Below are positions 17,622 through 25,963 of a DNA stretch of 45,310 nt, in pieces (the first letter of the stretch is position 1; each line of letters starts with the position of its first letter). The notes under the pieces were generated by a model, which was not told the origin of the DNA, did not search any database, and saw nothing but the letters and a program-made list of their open reading frames with translations. This DNA is from Candidatus Minthousia equi (GTDB lineage Bacteria > Bacteroidota > Bacteroidia > Bacteroidales > Bacteroidaceae): the NCBI GenBank assembly GCA_018065125.1, contig JAGHTY010000005.1, positions 1 through 45,310 of the forward strand, given 5' to 3'. The position numbers and the translations under genes were made by a program.

Positions 17622-18704
17622 TTATTCTTCCTGAATTCTTTTTAAGTGACAAAATAGAAGATTGCCATTGTCATCGCGTAGATGCATTCCATTTCCACGG
17701 CAATACCTAAAGAACTTGCAATCTGCACATTCACCCTTCTTCATCCATTCATGGTTTCGGTATGGATGGAACTTGTTTTCCCACACATCCATAAAATTAT
17801 CCTGGTAAATATTACCTTGATGATAATTTGCACGAATGCTGGCACATGCCGAGATAGATCCATCAATCAATACAGAACCTACTGAAATGCCTGCCTGACA
17901 TGTGAAGAAATGACGACGAGCATAGCCTTCATAACGACCCAGAAAACCTTCACATCCATAATCTGCCTTGATGCGACCTTCCTTGTTCGTTTTACGTATA
18001 AACTCCATCAATCCTCGAAGTTCTTCAGGAGAAAGCTGCAACTCTTCGTTCTTTGCTGCCCTACCTACCGGAAACACCGTAAACAATCTCCAATCCCTTA
18101 AACCAAGACTTATCAGATAATCCTTAAATTCTTCTAATTGAGTATAGTTACGCTTGTTCACACAAGTCACCACATCAAACACAAATCCAGGTGTCTGTGC
18201 CAACATCTTTATTGCTTCACTAGCACGTTGGAAACTATCCTTATGCCCTCGCATCCAATTGTGCTCGGGTTCAAAACCATCAAGACTTACAGTAGCCGAG
18301 TGCATACCTGCTGCCAAAAGAGATTTCAGGCGCTGAGGAGTAAGGAACAATCCATTTGTTACCATTCCCCAAGGAAATCCTTTTAAGTAAATGGTACGTC
18401 CACATTCCTCCAGATCGTCGCGCATCAATGGTTCACCACCGGTAATTACTACGAAAACATTATGTGGGTCGGTACGCTCTGCTATCTGATCCAATACCCT
18501 ATAGAAATCCTGTGCTGGCATATCTGGCTGCAGAGCCGTTTTCTTGCAATCACTACCGCAATGCCTACAAAACAAATTGCAACGCTGAGTACATTCCCAG
18601 AACAGCTGTTTCAAGGGATGTTCCTTGATTACTCTATTCTGCATCTTTCGGTGTATCTCAAGCGCCAATCGCTGTCGGAGTGATAATTCCTTTTTACTCA
18701 CCAT
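17622..18704 (-). CDS. SPASM-type radical SAM enzyme of a radical-SAM/lipoprotein locus
   Basis: A 360-residue radical SAM protein. The cluster motif is C42-x3-C46-x2-C49 (CNLFCRHC), followed by TGGEPLMRDDL and SLDGFEPEHNWMRG. The C-terminal SPASM region has extra cysteines for auxiliary clusters (FFTCQAGISVGS, SACASIRANYHQGN, GECADCKFFRYCRG, FCHLKR). SPASM enzymes commonly modify peptides or proteins. The gene overlaps an upstream lipoprotein gene by 11 bases and follows a second small lipoprotein, the arrangement of the Bacteroidetes radical-SAM/lipoprotein pairs I recall as TIGR04133/TIGR04134. The likely substrates are those lipoproteins, though no modification has been shown here. Confidence 0.87.
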   Translation of the reverse strand: MVSKKELSLRQRLALEIHRKMQNRVIKEHPLKQLFWECTQRCNLFCRHCGSDCKKTALQPDMPAQDFYRVLDQIAERTDPHNVFVVITGGEPLMRDDLEECGRTIYLKGFPWGMVTNGLFLTPQRLKSLLAAGMHSATVSLDGFEPEHNWMRGHKDSFQRASEAIKMLAQTPGFVFDVVTCVNKRNYTQLEEFKDYLISLGLRDWRLFTVFPVGRAAKNEELQLSPEELRGLMEFIRKTNKEGRIKADYGCEGFLGRYEGYARRHFFTCQAGISVGSVLIDGSISACASIRANYHQGNIYQDNFMDVWENKFHPYRNHEWMKKGECADCKFFRYCRGNGMHLRDDNGNLLFCHLKRIQEE

Positions 18705-19140
18705 CTGTAGGTTTTTCTATTTTTTTCAGAGATTGCTTAACTGTATATTCGTAGGATCCGCTATACCAACCACTACCCTTTTTTATTTGTTTCTTTTCGT
18801 AGCTATCAAGTTGTTTTTCAACTGTTTCAAATTCTCCGCCATTTTCTTCTCCATCAACGTCTGTGAATTTGATAGGAGGAGTAAATGAAATATTTCTTTC
18901 AGGAATTGAGAACTCTCCCTTTTCATCAGTATAAACTGTATCTGGATATAACGCAACCTGAATGCCCTTTAAAGGATTACCATCAGAATCTGTTATCACA
19001 CCCGATACTTTATAATCAACAGAAGGAGATCCATACATACATAAAGGTTCATTTAACGCATCGCATCCTGAAAACCCAAGAATACTCATAAATCCACCCA
19101 ACACGCGGGTTGTAATGCCAATGTTATTTTTCTTTTTCAT
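18694..19140 (-). CDS. Radical-SAM-associated lipoprotein with a carboxypeptidase-regulatory-like domain
   Basis: A 148-residue lipoprotein. The signal peptide ends in a lipobox LGFSGC (Cys26 would be lipidated). Just after it comes CMYGSPSVDYKVSG, the motif shared with the companion lipoprotein. Residues about 44-75 (VSGVITDSDGNPLKGIQVAL...TDEKGEFSI) look like a CarboxypepD_reg/Ig-like beta-sandwich, and the C-terminus is Lys/Glu-rich. It overlaps the radical SAM start by 11 bases, so the two products are made together. It is the likely substrate or partner of that enzyme. The basic N-terminal start KKKNNIGITTRVLGG supports the chosen ATG. Confidence 0.85.
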   Translation of the reverse strand: MKKKNNIGITTRVLGGFMSILGFSGCDALNEPLCMYGSPSVDYKVSGVITDSDGNPLKGIQVALYPDTVYTDEKGEFSIPERNISFTPPIKFTDVDGEENGGEFETVEKQLDSYEKKQIKKGSGWYSGSYEYTVKQSLKKIEKPTDGE

Positions 19141-19217
19141 AATTCTAAAAAATTAAGTGTCTTCTACCCTAAAAATCGCAAAAGACAGCTTTTATTGCAT
19201 GAATCATGTGGATTTAA

Positions 19218-19463
19218 CTATTTTTTGCTTTCTACAGGTATCTCTGTCTTTACAGAATCGGTTGCTTGAACATCCATCTTTTTGTAATCAACAGGAGGAC
19301 CTCCATACATAACTTTATATCTGTTAATGTCCTTGTCCTTCTGCTCCCATTCTTGCTTAGGAACACCATACATATTTGGCTGGAAAATCTGGCATGATGA
19401 AAATCCAAGCAATGCCAGCAAACCAGAAAACACCTTCAAGACAAAGTTACTTTTCTTCGACAT
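19218..19463 (-). CDS. Short radical-SAM-associated lipoprotein
   Basis: An 81-residue lipoprotein. The start at 19463 (MSKKSNFVLK) gives a proper lipoprotein signal ending LLGFSSC (Cys24), nearly the same as the lipobox of the neighbouring lipoprotein. An upstream in-frame ATG at 19541 would put 26 unrelated residues before the signal and is rejected. The mature part has two copies of the MYG motif: MYGVPKQEW (31-39) and MYGGPPVDYK (52-61). It has no further domain. It is first in the probable lipoprotein-lipoprotein-radical SAM operon, with a TATATTTG promoter element at 19490-19497. Confidence 0.82.
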   Translation of the reverse strand: MSKKSNFVLKVFSGLLALLGFSSCQIFQPNMYGVPKQEWEQKDKDINRYKVMYGGPPVDYKKMDVQATDSVKTEIPVESKK

Positions 19464-19489
19464 AAATATCCTTTTTTTTGTATCAACTG

Positions 19490-19497
19490 CAAATATA
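19490..19497 (-). promoter_or_regulatory. Promoter -7 element for the lipoprotein/radical-SAM operon
   Basis: TATATTTG on the minus strand, 26 bases upstream of the short lipoprotein start, matches TAnnTTTG. It lies back to back with the element at 19512-19519. Confidence 0.55.
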
Positions 19498-19511
19498 TAC
19501 ATATTATTTTG

Positions 19512-19519
19512 TATTTTTG
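19512..19519 (+). promoter_or_regulatory. Promoter -7 element for the secreted protein at 19544
   Basis: TATTTTTG, 24 bases upstream of the ATG at 19544. It is divergent from the lipoprotein operon promoter; the -33 element is not clear. Confidence 0.5.
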
Positions 19520-19543
19520 CAGTAAATTCAAAAAAACACAACT

Positions 19544-20062
19544 ATGAAGAAACTATTTCTACTTTTATTACTGTGCTGCACCACCCCATTGTTTGCACAG
19601 GATATGGATTTGCAAGCCGAAAACTCGCAGTACAAAGTATTCTTTAAGATAGAGAAGCAGGGACAGGAAGATGAAGCCAACCAAATTGGCGTTTATGTGC
19701 TGAACAAGGAAACAAAACGTATGTTCAAGCTTTTCACCTCGGATACCGAAGAGCGTGTTGCTAACGAACCTGATAGCATGGGGCAGTTAAGCAATCTGCT
19801 AGGTGCTTGTTTCTACGAGGGCGAACCTACCCGCCTTATCATCACCGAATGCTTCAACTTTCATACGGATTATTCAGTAATCATCGACTTGAAAACCCGC
19901 AAGTTCATCAAGTTAGGTTGGGGCAACCCCATTGGATTTACCCAAGAGAATAATTTTGTTATCCTGAACGGATTTTCCTACTATAGCGAAGGTGGACGCT
20001 ACGATGTATTGCGCATCTATGATGCAAATGGCAAGTTAGTTAAGAACGTTGATGTAAAATAA
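19544..20062 (+). CDS. Secreted protein of unknown function
   Basis: A 172-residue protein with a signal peptide (1-19, ending LFA-Q). The mature part is mixed and beta-rich (for example YSVIIDLKTRKFIKLGWGNPIGF and YDVLRIYDANGKLVKN), suggesting a small beta-propeller or beta-sandwich-like fold, but I recognise no family. It is monocistronic, between a promoter and an inverted repeat, and divergent from the radical-SAM/lipoprotein operon, with which it may share regulation. Confidence 0.78.
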   Translation: MKKLFLLLLLCCTTPLFAQDMDLQAENSQYKVFFKIEKQGQEDEANQIGVYVLNKETKRMFKLFTSDTEERVANEPDSMGQLSNLLGACFYEGEPTRLIITECFNFHTDYSVIIDLKTRKFIKLGWGNPIGFTQENNFVILNGFSYYSEGGRYDVLRIYDANGKLVKNVDVK

Positions 20063-20086
20063 GGCACTCTAAACCATATTCTAATC

Positions 20087-20141
20087 ATAACTTATCTATG
20101 GCACAAAGCTTAACTTAACCCTAGCAACAAGGATAAGTTAT
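20087..20141. repeat. Perfect 10-bp inverted repeat with a 35-base loop
   Basis: ATAACTTATC (20087-20096) and GATAAGTTAT (20132-20141) are exact reverse complements in an otherwise empty 206-base gap. A few A/T bases follow but there is no T run, so it is not a standard terminator. It might be a regulator site or part of a small RNA. Confidence 0.6.
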
Positions 20142-20213
20142 CTTATAAAAAGTCATTGCTTTTGAAAGTATATTACTTACCCATTTTTTTCGTACAATTC
20201 ATAGACAATAACC

Positions 20214-20244
20214 TTTATCCTTTCGCAAAAAAGCACTATCTTTG
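20214..20244 (+). promoter_or_regulatory. Promoter of the DUF4286-ruvC-ABC operon
   Basis: TTTA (20214-20217), 19 bases, then TATCTTTG (20237-20244). The first ATG is at 20269, giving a leader of about 18 bases. Confidence 0.75.
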
Positions 20245-20268
20245 CATGAAATTTAATAGAATGCAAAA

Positions 20269-20574
20269 ATGCTGATTATCAATACAACTTTTCAAACCGA
20301 CTTGAATGACGCACGCGACTTTGTGGTGTGGCTGCACGAAAAGTACATCCCCACTACCGTGGAGCAGGGCGATTTAAAGAATCCGCGCCTAACCCGAATA
20401 CTTAGTCACCGCGAGCAAGACAACGAATGTTTTTCATTGCAATTCGAGGTAGAAAGTACTCTGAAACTGCACCATTGGCACGTACAGGTAGGCCAGCAAC
20501 TGGAGCAAGAGATGATTAAGATGTTCAATGAACGTGTGGTAGGATTCTCTACCATGATGGAAATCATAGAATAA
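20269..20574 (+). CDS. DUF4286-family small protein
   Basis: A 101-residue soluble protein that I recognise as a DUF4286 member, a Bacteroidetes family often found directly before ruvC. It begins [22 protein letters not shown] and resembles a small ferredoxin-like alpha/beta fold. Its stop overlaps the ruvC start by one base (TAATG), so RuvC translation probably depends on it. The function is unknown. Confidence 0.83.
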   Translation: MLIINTTFQTDLNDARDFVVWLHEKYIPTTVEQGDLKNPRLTRILSHREQDNECFSLQFEVESTLKLHHWHVQVGQQLEQEMIKMFNERVVGFSTMMEIIE

Positions 20575-21152
20575 TGCTTAAACCTGTAAAGGAAAAAGTT
20601 ATATTGGGAATCGACCCTGGTACCAACTTTATGGGCTACGGGCTAATCAAGGTGGTAGGAACCAAGGCCGAGATGATCTGTATGGGTATTATCGATCTGC
20701 ACAAGGAATCAGATGCATATACCAAGCTTGGGCATATTTTCGAGCGTGTATGGGGCATTATCGAGAGTTATTTGCCAGATGAAATGGCAATCGAGGCTCC
20801 CTTCTACGGCAAAAACGTGCAAAGTATGCTAAAACTTGGTCGTGCGCAAGGCGTAGCTATAGCTGCAGCAGTGCATCATAGCGTACCTATTCACGAATAT
20901 GCACCCCTTAAAATTAAAATGGCACTTACAGGAAACGGAAATGCAAGCAAGGAACAAGTAGCCGGCATGTTGCAACGACTGCTACACATTCCCGACGAAG
21001 ACATGCAAACGCATCTGGATGCTACCGATGCACTGGCTGCTGCTTATTGTCACTACTTACAGATGGGACGTCCGGTAAGCGATTCCACTTGTAAATCATG
21101 GAAGGATTTTGTAAATAAGAACTCTAGCAAGATAACTAAACGAAAGATTTAA
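20574..21152 (+). CDS. ruvC: Crossover junction endodeoxyribonuclease RuvC
   Basis: The Holliday-junction resolvase that cuts four-way junctions made by RuvAB branch migration. The acidic active site is complete: D14 in [13 protein letters not shown]74 in AIEAPFYG, and D149/D152 in [11 protein letters not shown]. Its 192 residues are slightly longer than E. coli RuvC (173), with extra residues at the C-terminus. It is translationally coupled to the DUF4286 gene upstream and followed 14 bases later by an ABC ATPase gene. Confidence 0.95.
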   Translation: MLKPVKEKVILGIDPGTNFMGYGLIKVVGTKAEMICMGIIDLHKESDAYTKLGHIFERVWGIIESYLPDEMAIEAPFYGKNVQSMLKLGRAQGVAIAAAVHHSVPIHEYAPLKIKMALTGNGNASKEQVAGMLQRLLHIPDEDMQTHLDATDALAAAYCHYLQMGRPVSDSTCKSWKDFVNKNSSKITKRKI

Positions 21153-21166
21153 TAAATTAGAATAGT

Positions 21167-22690
21167 ATGCAGAAAATCATAGAGATAAAAGATGGAAAAG
21201 TACGCCACCCCGACTATCGTTTTAACGCACCTATCAACCTTGAAATCCTTGCAGGAGAACAGGTTGCTATTGTAGGTCCTAATGGTGGAGGAAAGTCAAT
21301 GCTGATAGATGTAATCACCGGCAAGCATGCTCTATTGATTACAACACCTCTGTACGATTTCAGTCCTTCGACAAAGACTCACGCCTACGAGAACATCAAA
21401 TACATCTCGTTCCGTGACAGCTATGGCGATAGCGACGGAACATACTATTCACGCGGCAATCGCGAAACATATTACTATCAGCAACGCTGGAACCAGCACG
21501 ACACCGAAGACATGCCACTTGTAGGCGACATACTAGAAGAGGCACGCAGGCACGCCATGAACGAACATCTGGCACCTAGCGACGAAACTATTCAACGCAT
21601 CTACAAGACATTCAAGTTGGATCTTTTACTTGACAAACCGCTTATCTTGCTATCTAGCGGGGAACTTAGAAAATTTACACTAACAAAGACCCTACTGACA
21701 GGTCCTCGCGTACTAATTCTAGACAATCCCTTCATAGGTCTTGATGCTGCAACGCGCGACCAGCTGAAAGAACTATTAACACAGCTGAGTGAAATAAACG
21801 AAGTGCTGATTCTTCTGGTACTTTCAAAAACAGATGATATTCCAGAATTCATCACACATGTGATAGAAGTTGAAGGAAGAAACATTCATCCAAAAGTAAC
21901 AAGAAGTACCTATCTGGAACATCAGCAGAAAATAGAAGAAACGCAGTTGACTGAGGATAAGAGAAATGCCATTCTATCCTACCCCTATAGCGACAAGTCA
22001 CTAGCCAAGAGCAATAGTGAAATCGACTCAATTCTCGACTTCCGAAAGGTATCCATCTGCTATGGAGAACGTACAATCCTGAAAGAACTGGATTGGAAAG
22101 TTAACCTGGGTGAATGTTGGGCACTGAGTGGTGAAAATGGTGCTGGTAAAAGTACCTTGCTCAGCTTGGTATGTGCCGATAACCCACAAAGTTATGCCTG
22201 CGACATCAGACTATTTGGCAAAAAGCGAGGAACAGGAGAAAGCATCTGGGACATTAAGCGTCACATTGGCTATGTAAGTCCTGAAATGCATCGTGCATAT
22301 CTGAAAGACTTACCAGCCATCGATATTGTAGCCAGCGGCCTTCATGATTCTGTAGGTCTTTACCAACGTCCAAAGCCCGAGCAGCGCAGCACTTGCGAGT
22401 TTTGGATGGACATCTTTGGCATCGGTCATTTGAAGGATAAGACTTTCTTGAAAATCAGTAGCGGAGAACAGCGTTTGGTACTTTTGGCACGTGCTTTTGT
22501 AAAAGACCCCGACCTGCTTATTCTTGATGAGCCTTTACATGGTCTTGATCTGGCCAATCGTGCCCTTGTGAAGGAAATCATCCAAACCTTCTCTAAGCGT
22601 CAGAACAAGACACTTGTAATGGTTACACACTACAAAGAAGAACTTCCACCATGCTTTAATCATGAAATTTTTCTTAAAAGAAACAAGTAA
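21167..22690 (+). CDS. Duplicated soluble ABC ATPase (ModF/PhrA-like)
   Basis: A 507-residue protein with two fused ATP-binding cassettes and no membrane segments. Domain 1 has Walker A GPNGGGKS (37-44), signature LSSGELRK and Walker B LILDNPFIGLD (Asn replaces the usual catalytic Glu region residue). Domain 2 has GENGAGKST (about 322-330), signature ISSGEQR and LILDEPLHGLD. The arrangement matches the ModF/photorepair-protein PhrA group, whose cellular role is unclear. No permease gene lies nearby. It is the last gene of the operon with ruvC. Confidence 0.86.
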   Translation: MQKIIEIKDGKVRHPDYRFNAPINLEILAGEQVAIVGPNGGGKSMLIDVITGKHALLITTPLYDFSPSTKTHAYENIKYISFRDSYGDSDGTYYSRGNRETYYYQQRWNQHDTEDMPLVGDILEEARRHAMNEHLAPSDETIQRIYKTFKLDLLLDKPLILLSSGELRKFTLTKTLLTGPRVLILDNPFIGLDAATRDQLKELLTQLSEINEVLILLVLSKTDDIPEFITHVIEVEGRNIHPKVTRSTYLEHQQKIEETQLTEDKRNAILSYPYSDKSLAKSNSEIDSILDFRKVSICYGERTILKELDWKVNLGECWALSGENGAGKSTLLSLVCADNPQSYACDIRLFGKKRGTGESIWDIKRHIGYVSPEMHRAYLKDLPAIDIVASGLHDSVGLYQRPKPEQRSTCEFWMDIFGIGHLKDKTFLKISSGEQRLVLLARAFVKDPDLLILDEPLHGLDLANRALVKEIIQTFSKRQNKTLVMVTHYKEELPPCFNHEIFLKRNK

Positions 22691-22701
22691 TATCAAATTT
22701 A

Positions 22702-22733
22702 TTTGATTAGGTTGCTATTTATGAGTATCTTTG
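22702..22733 (+). promoter_or_regulatory. Promoter of the his-ftsE-lys operon
   Basis: TTTG (22702-22705), 20 bases, then TATCTTTG (22726-22733), a near-consensus Bacteroidales promoter 31 bases before the first ATG (22765). No histidine-rich leader peptide is visible downstream. Confidence 0.82.
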
Positions 22734-22764
22734 CATAGAATTTCAACCAATTAGTTACTTGAAT

Positions 22765-23235
22765 ATGAAAAAATTGATTTTATGCATGATGTTGCTTGTA
22801 GCAACAAGCGTTAATTCACAGGCTCAGGACGTTTACAACTATCTGTATAACAAGTGTACAGAAAAGGTTGGCAAAAGCTCTGCAAACGACTATGAAGTCA
22901 AGAAGTATGATTTTGAGCTTACCGCACTGAACTACATGAAGAACCATGCGCTGAAAATTGGACGCAATATTACCACAACTTTCCTTGACAATCAGGCTTA
23001 CAGCCTTGACACTTTCTTGTTGCGTTATCTAACCGTAATGAAGAATACTGCAGATTCAAAGAAACTGCAGGTAACTCAGTTGTTCGTAAATGCTACCCTG
23101 AACAACCCATTGTTCAATGATCCTGACACTGATAAGACTCAGGCATACATCGAGGAAAAGGGTTGCATTACTCCATTCAGCATTGACACCGACTGGGTTA
23201 AGGCCTTGGATGAAATCGAAAGATTGGCACGCTAA
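22765..23235 (+). CDS. Secreted protein of unknown function upstream of hisH
   Basis: A 156-residue protein with a signal peptide (about 1-21, ending SQA-Q). ATG 22765 is preferred over a TTG two codons upstream because it follows the promoter at normal spacing and starts the signal peptide. The mature part is helical and neutral, and I recognise no family. Its stop overlaps the hisH start region by one base, so it is coupled to histidine synthesis genes, though the link may only be one of gene order. Confidence 0.8.
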   Translation: MKKLILCMMLLVATSVNSQAQDVYNYLYNKCTEKVGKSSANDYEVKKYDFELTALNYMKNHALKIGRNITTTFLDNQAYSLDTFLLRYLTVMKNTADSKKLQVTQLFVNATLNNPLFNDPDTDKTQAYIEEKGCITPFSIDTDWVKALDEIERLAR

Positions 23236-23831
23236 TGGAAGTTGCCATCGTAAAATACAATGCAGGTAACCTCTTCTCGGTGGTTCACGCACTGAATCGC
23301 CTAGGAGTGGAACCTGTCATTACCGATGACGCAGAATTGCTGCAAAAGGCCGACTGCATCCTCTTCCCAGGGCAAGGTCACGCCCGCACCACTATGACCT
23401 ACCTAAAAGAGCATCGTCTTGATGAGATGATACGCTCGTTCAAACAGCCAGTTCTTGGCATATGCGTAGGTCAGCAACTGATGTGTCGTCACTCCGAGGA
23501 AGGAGACGTGGATTGTCTGGGCATCTTTGATGTAGACGTGAAGAGGTTCATTCCAGAAGTGAAGGAAGAAAAGGTCCCACATATGGGATGGAATGCGCTG
23601 ACCGACCTACAGACACCGCTTTTCAAGGACATCAAGGAACATGATTACGTGTATTTCGTGCATAGTTTCTACGTTCCAACCTGCAGCAGTACAATTGCTA
23701 CATCCAATTACATTCACCCTTTCAGTGCAGCCCTTCACAAGGACAACTTCTGGGCAACTCAATTCCACCCAGAGAAAAGCGGCACGGTAGGTGAAACTAT
23801 TATCAAGAACTTTTTAGACATGTCAAAGTAA
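23235..23831 (+). CDS. hisH: Imidazole glycerol phosphate synthase, glutaminase subunit
   Basis: It releases ammonia from glutamine for HisF in histidine biosynthesis. The class I amidotransferase triad is present: nucleophile C77 in LGICVGQQLM, with H and E in ATQFHPEKSG near the C-terminus. The PGQGHARTTM loop is the HisH-type oxyanion-strand region. At 198 residues it has normal length. It is followed two bases later by hisA. Confidence 0.95.
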   Translation: MEVAIVKYNAGNLFSVVHALNRLGVEPVITDDAELLQKADCILFPGQGHARTTMTYLKEHRLDEMIRSFKQPVLGICVGQQLMCRHSEEGDVDCLGIFDVDVKRFIPEVKEEKVPHMGWNALTDLQTPLFKDIKEHDYVYFVHSFYVPTCSSTIATSNYIHPFSAALHKDNFWATQFHPEKSGTVGETIIKNFLDMSK

Positions 23832-23833
23832 CC

Positions 23834-24565
23834 ATGATTCAGATTATACCAGCAATAGATATCCTTGATGGAAAGTGCGTGCGTTTACAGCAAGGCGACT
23901 ATGAAGCCAAGACCTGCTACCACGATGACCCTATTGAGGTGGCCAAGGAATTTGAGCGTTACGGCATTCAACACATCCATGTGGTAGACCTTGACGGCGC
24001 ACGTTCCAAGCACATTGTGAACATACCTATCCTGAAGCGTATGGCTGCTGAGACAAGTCTCACATTCGACTTTGGTGGTGGGATCAAGACCGACGAAGAT
24101 ATAGAACTGGCATTTGCCAATGGAGCTAGCCAGGTAACCGTAGGCAGTATTGCTGTGCAGAATCCAGACTTGTTCCTAGGCTGGTTAGAGAAATACGGAA
24201 CCGACCGCATCATCCTTGGTGCAGATGCTAAAGACGGGCAGATTTCCATCAATGGCTGGAAAGAAGGCAGCGGAATCGACCTTATTGACTTCCTCAAGAA
24301 GTATATTGATGCAGGCGTTACCCGTGTACTTTGTACAGACATCTCTAAGGATGGAATGATGAAAGGTCCATCTATAGAGCTATATAAACAGATTATGGAG
24401 CAGTTCCCTACCCTGAAACTTACCGCCAGCGGTGGCGTAAGTCGCATTCAGGACATCGAGGAATTAAACCAGGCAGGCATTCATTCAGTAGTAACCGGAA
24501 AGGCCATATACGAAGGAAGCTTGACACTTGAAGAGATTAACCAGTTTATTAAAACCCACGAATAA
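23834..24565 (+). CDS. hisA: Phosphoribosylformimino-5-aminoimidazole carboxamide ribotide isomerase
   Basis: Amadori isomerisation of ProFAR to PRFAR, the step before the HisH/HisF reaction. It is a beta/alpha barrel of 243 residues. The catalytic Asp is in [14 protein letters not shown] (D8), the second acidic site in ILGADAKDG and [13 protein letters not shown], with phosphate-binding loops FGGGIK and ASGGVS. It ends one base before hisF. Confidence 0.95.
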   Translation: MIQIIPAIDILDGKCVRLQQGDYEAKTCYHDDPIEVAKEFERYGIQHIHVVDLDGARSKHIVNIPILKRMAAETSLTFDFGGGIKTDEDIELAFANGASQVTVGSIAVQNPDLFLGWLEKYGTDRIILGADAKDGQISINGWKEGSGIDLIDFLKKYIDAGVTRVLCTDISKDGMMKGPSIELYKQIMEQFPTLKLTASGGVSRIQDIEELNQAGIHSVVTGKAIYEGSLTLEEINQFIKTHE

Positions 24566-24566
24566 G

Positions 24567-25322
24567 ATGCTGGCAAAAAGAATCATACCTTGCTTGGACG
24601 TAAAAGACGGCCAGACGGTAAAAGGTACCAACTTCGTGGACCTTCGTCAAGCTGGTGACCCCGTAGAACTGGGAGCCGCCTATAGTCGTATGGGAGCCGA
24701 TGAACTGGTATATCTGGACATTACAGCCAGCCACGAAGGTCGTAAGACCTTCACTGATATGGTAGGTCGTGTGGCAGCCAAGATAAACATTCCTTTCACC
24801 GTAGGCGGAGGAATCAATGAGTTGAGCGACGTAGATCGTATGCTTTCAGCAGGTGCTGACAAGGTAAGCGTAAACTCTGCTGCTGTTCGACGTCCTGACC
24901 TAATCAATGAGATTGCCGGACGTTTTGGTTCACAAGTTTGCGTAGTGGCAATCGACGCTAAACTTACCGATCATGGATGGAAATGCTACCTAAACGGAGG
25001 CCGTATTGAAACCGAGCGTGGTTTGTTTGAATGGGCCAAGGAAGCAGCCGACCGTGGTGCAGGTGAAATCCTATTTACCTCGATGAACCACGATGGTGTA
25101 AAGACTGGTTTTGCAAACGAAGCTTTGGCACGTTTGGCAGATGAATTGCCAATACCAATCATTGCTTCTGGTGGTGCAGGCAAGATGGAACACTTCCGCG
25201 ATGCATTCCAGATAGGTCATGCAGATGCCGCTCTAGCTGCAAGCGTTTTCCATTTTGGAGAAATTGGAATTGCAGAACTTAAACAATATCTTACTAACGA
25301 AGGAATAGAGATTAGAATTTAG
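24567..25322 (+). CDS. hisF: Imidazole glycerol phosphate synthase, cyclase subunit
   Basis: It uses ammonia from HisH to convert PRFAR to imidazole glycerol phosphate and AICAR. The 251-residue barrel starts [15 protein letters not shown] (catalytic D11) and has the second catalytic Asp in VVAIDAK, then GGGINE and ASGGAG phosphate loops. An upstream alternative start at 24528 would overlap hisA and adds residues not seen in HisF. The gene ends with TAG. Confidence 0.95.
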   Translation: MLAKRIIPCLDVKDGQTVKGTNFVDLRQAGDPVELGAAYSRMGADELVYLDITASHEGRKTFTDMVGRVAAKINIPFTVGGGINELSDVDRMLSAGADKVSVNSAAVRRPDLINEIAGRFGSQVCVVAIDAKLTDHGWKCYLNGGRIETERGLFEWAKEAADRGAGEILFTSMNHDGVKTGFANEALARLADELPIPIIASGGAGKMEHFRDAFQIGHADAALAASVFHFGEIGIAELKQYLTNEGIEIRI

Positions 25323-25325
25323 AAT

Positions 25326-25955
25326 ATGGATATAAGAGTAGATACAATTGATTTTGAGAAGATGGACGGATTGGTTCCTGCCATCATTCAAGACAGCAAG
25401 ACACTAAAAGTGCTGATGCTGGGATTCATGAACGCAGAAGCTTACCAGAAAACCATAGAAACAGGCTTGGTAACCTTCTATAGCCGTACCCGCAAGGAGT
25501 TGTGGACAAAAGGCGAAACAAGCGGTAACTTCATGAAGGTGGTAAGCATTGCCAACGATTGTGACAACGATACACTGCTGGTTAAGGTAAATCCTGTAGG
25601 TCCTGTTTGTCACACAGGTGCTGATACTTGCTGGAACGAGAAGAACGAAGCAAACCCATTGTTGTTCTTGACTTTCCTGCAGGACTTCATCGAGAAACGC
25701 CATGAGGAAATGCCTGAAGGTTCATACACTACAAGCTTGTTCAAGGATGGCATCAACAGAATGGCACAGAAGGTAGGCGAAGAAACACTCGAGGCTGTTA
25801 TCGAGGCCGTAAACGGCACTAACGACCGCTTGATTTACGAAGGCAGTGATTTGTTCTACCATTTGATTGTACTGCTTACTGCCAAGGGGTTGCGTATTGA
25901 AGACCTAGCCAAGGAACTTCAGGTTCGCCACGACCCTAACTGGCATAAACATTAA
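25326..25955 (+). CDS. hisI: Bifunctional phosphoribosyl-AMP cyclohydrolase / phosphoribosyl-ATP pyrophosphatase
   Basis: Fused HisI and HisE domains catalyse the second and third steps of histidine biosynthesis. The HisI part (about 1-105) has the metal/catalytic motifs [11 protein letters not shown] and CHTGADTCW. The HisE part (about 110-209) has the NTP-PPase signature [12 protein letters not shown] and a helical tail. The other his genes (G, D, C, B) are not in this window. Confidence 0.95.
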   Translation: MDIRVDTIDFEKMDGLVPAIIQDSKTLKVLMLGFMNAEAYQKTIETGLVTFYSRTRKELWTKGETSGNFMKVVSIANDCDNDTLLVKVNPVGPVCHTGADTCWNEKNEANPLLFLTFLQDFIEKRHEEMPEGSYTTSLFKDGINRMAQKVGEETLEAVIEAVNGTNDRLIYEGSDLFYHLIVLLTAKGLRIEDLAKELQVRHDPNWHKH

Positions 25956-25963
25956 TAAAAAGC

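Noticed and set aside
19464..19541. Longer N-terminus for the short lipoprotein
   Set aside because: It would place 26 unrelated residues before a proper lipoprotein signal and run over the promoter element.
22734..22764. Histidine leader peptide or attenuator before the his genes
   Set aside because: No short frame with consecutive His codons and no terminator/antiterminator pair is visible.
24528..24566. Upstream start of hisF
   Set aside because: It overlaps hisA and adds residues not found in HisF proteins; ATG 24567 gives the standard [15 protein letters not shown] start.
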